Source: Nitrospirae bacterium RIFCSPLOW2_12_42_9
Lineage (GTDB): Bacteria > Nitrospirota > 9FT-COMBO-42-15 > HDB-SIOI813
Length of the DNA stretch: 12,522 bases
Direction of reading: 5' to 3'
NCBI GenBank assembly: GCA_001805205.1
Contig: MHER01000052.1
Span: 1-12,522, forward strand
Positions 12,357-12,522 of this stretch are shown here, piece after piece. Positions within the stretch are counted from its first letter, which is position 1; each line of letters opens with the position of its first letter. A program made the position numbers and the translations under genes. Below the pieces are notes generated by a model, which saw only the letters and a program-made list of their open reading frames with translations, was not told the origin of the DNA and did not search any database.

Positions 12357-12522
12357 TTGATTACAGTCGCAGGCATTGACATAGGGACTAACACCCTTAG
12401 ATTACTTATTGCTGAGTTTTCTCCTGGCGGCAGATTTAACAAGATACATTCAAGAAGGCATATAACGAGACTCGGGGAAGATATTACAAAGACCGGCAGG
12501 CTTAAGGGAGAGGCTATGGACA
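12357..12522 (+). CDS. ppx: Ppx/GppA exopolyphosphatase-family protein (5' part, runs off the window)
   Basis: Only the first 55 codons are present. They encode GIDIGTNTLRLLIAEF, the phosphate-1 loop of the ASKHA (actin-like) fold in exopolyphosphatase and guanosine pentaphosphate phosphatase, followed by IHSRRHITRLGEDITKTGRL, where the RLGE/G.L pattern also fits this family. The reaction would be release of phosphate from polyphosphate or from pppGpp; the visible part cannot distinguish the two. The start is TTG 12357 with AAAGGAGG (12344-12351) five bases upstream; no ATG lies in frame near the start. Confidence 0.88.
   Translation, partial: MITVAGIDIGTNTLRLLIAEFSPGGRFNKIHSRRHITRLGEDITKTGRLKGEAMD

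Overview
The window is about 12.5 kb of moderately AT-rich bacterial chromosome. Arg is mostly AGG/AGA and ATA is common for Ile. TatC, a lipobox lipoprotein, a DUF3108 protein with a signal peptide and a UDP-sugar enzyme suggest a Gram-negative cell. GGDEF, GAF and PilZ proteins and the zinc-binding form of L28 would fit Nitrospirota or a deltaproteobacterial-type lineage, but no marker here fixes the phylum.

Layout. (1) 1-1142: the possible end of an unknown gene, a short tandem repeat, a DUF465 coiled-coil protein and tatC. (2) 1146-3205: a toxin-antitoxin island. It starts 3 bp after the tatC stop and holds three unrelated modules in different states. An apparently intact AbrB/VapC pair has its own promoter and operator. 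A TumE/TumA-type (DUF6516/HTH) pair has an in-frame amber stop in the toxin. A Phd/RelE-type pair is reduced to a damaged antitoxin and about 12 codons of toxin. A 32-bp piece of the TumA-like gene is repeated upstream of the AbrB gene, as a recombination scar would be. (3) 3269-6637: a membrane GAF protein, divergent from a TPR membrane protein, a UDP-glucuronate decarboxylase and a DUF3108 envelope protein that lacks a canonical start codon. (4) 6637-7009: a 164-bp imperfect palindrome and a possible small antisense ORF. (5) 7010-8852: a GGDEF protein followed by a PilZ protein, a small c-di-GMP cassette. (6) 8907-9137: a long hairpin and rpmB on the minus strand. (7) 9240-12522: recG, a small coiled-coil protein, a lipoprotein and the start of a Ppx/GppA phosphatase.

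How the parts fit. The rightmost and central genes look like ordinary chromosomal housekeeping and envelope functions, mostly on the plus strand with strong Shine-Dalgarno sites. The island between tatC and the GAF gene is different: it has locally higher GC, more CGN arginine codons, repeated sequence and decayed toxins. It is best read as a hot spot where several toxin-antitoxin modules landed and where two of three toxins were then inactivated while antitoxin reading frames survived. Several genes (tumE-like, GAF gene, the gene at 11390) have a -10-like box almost touching the start codon and no Shine-Dalgarno site, which suggests leaderless transcripts.
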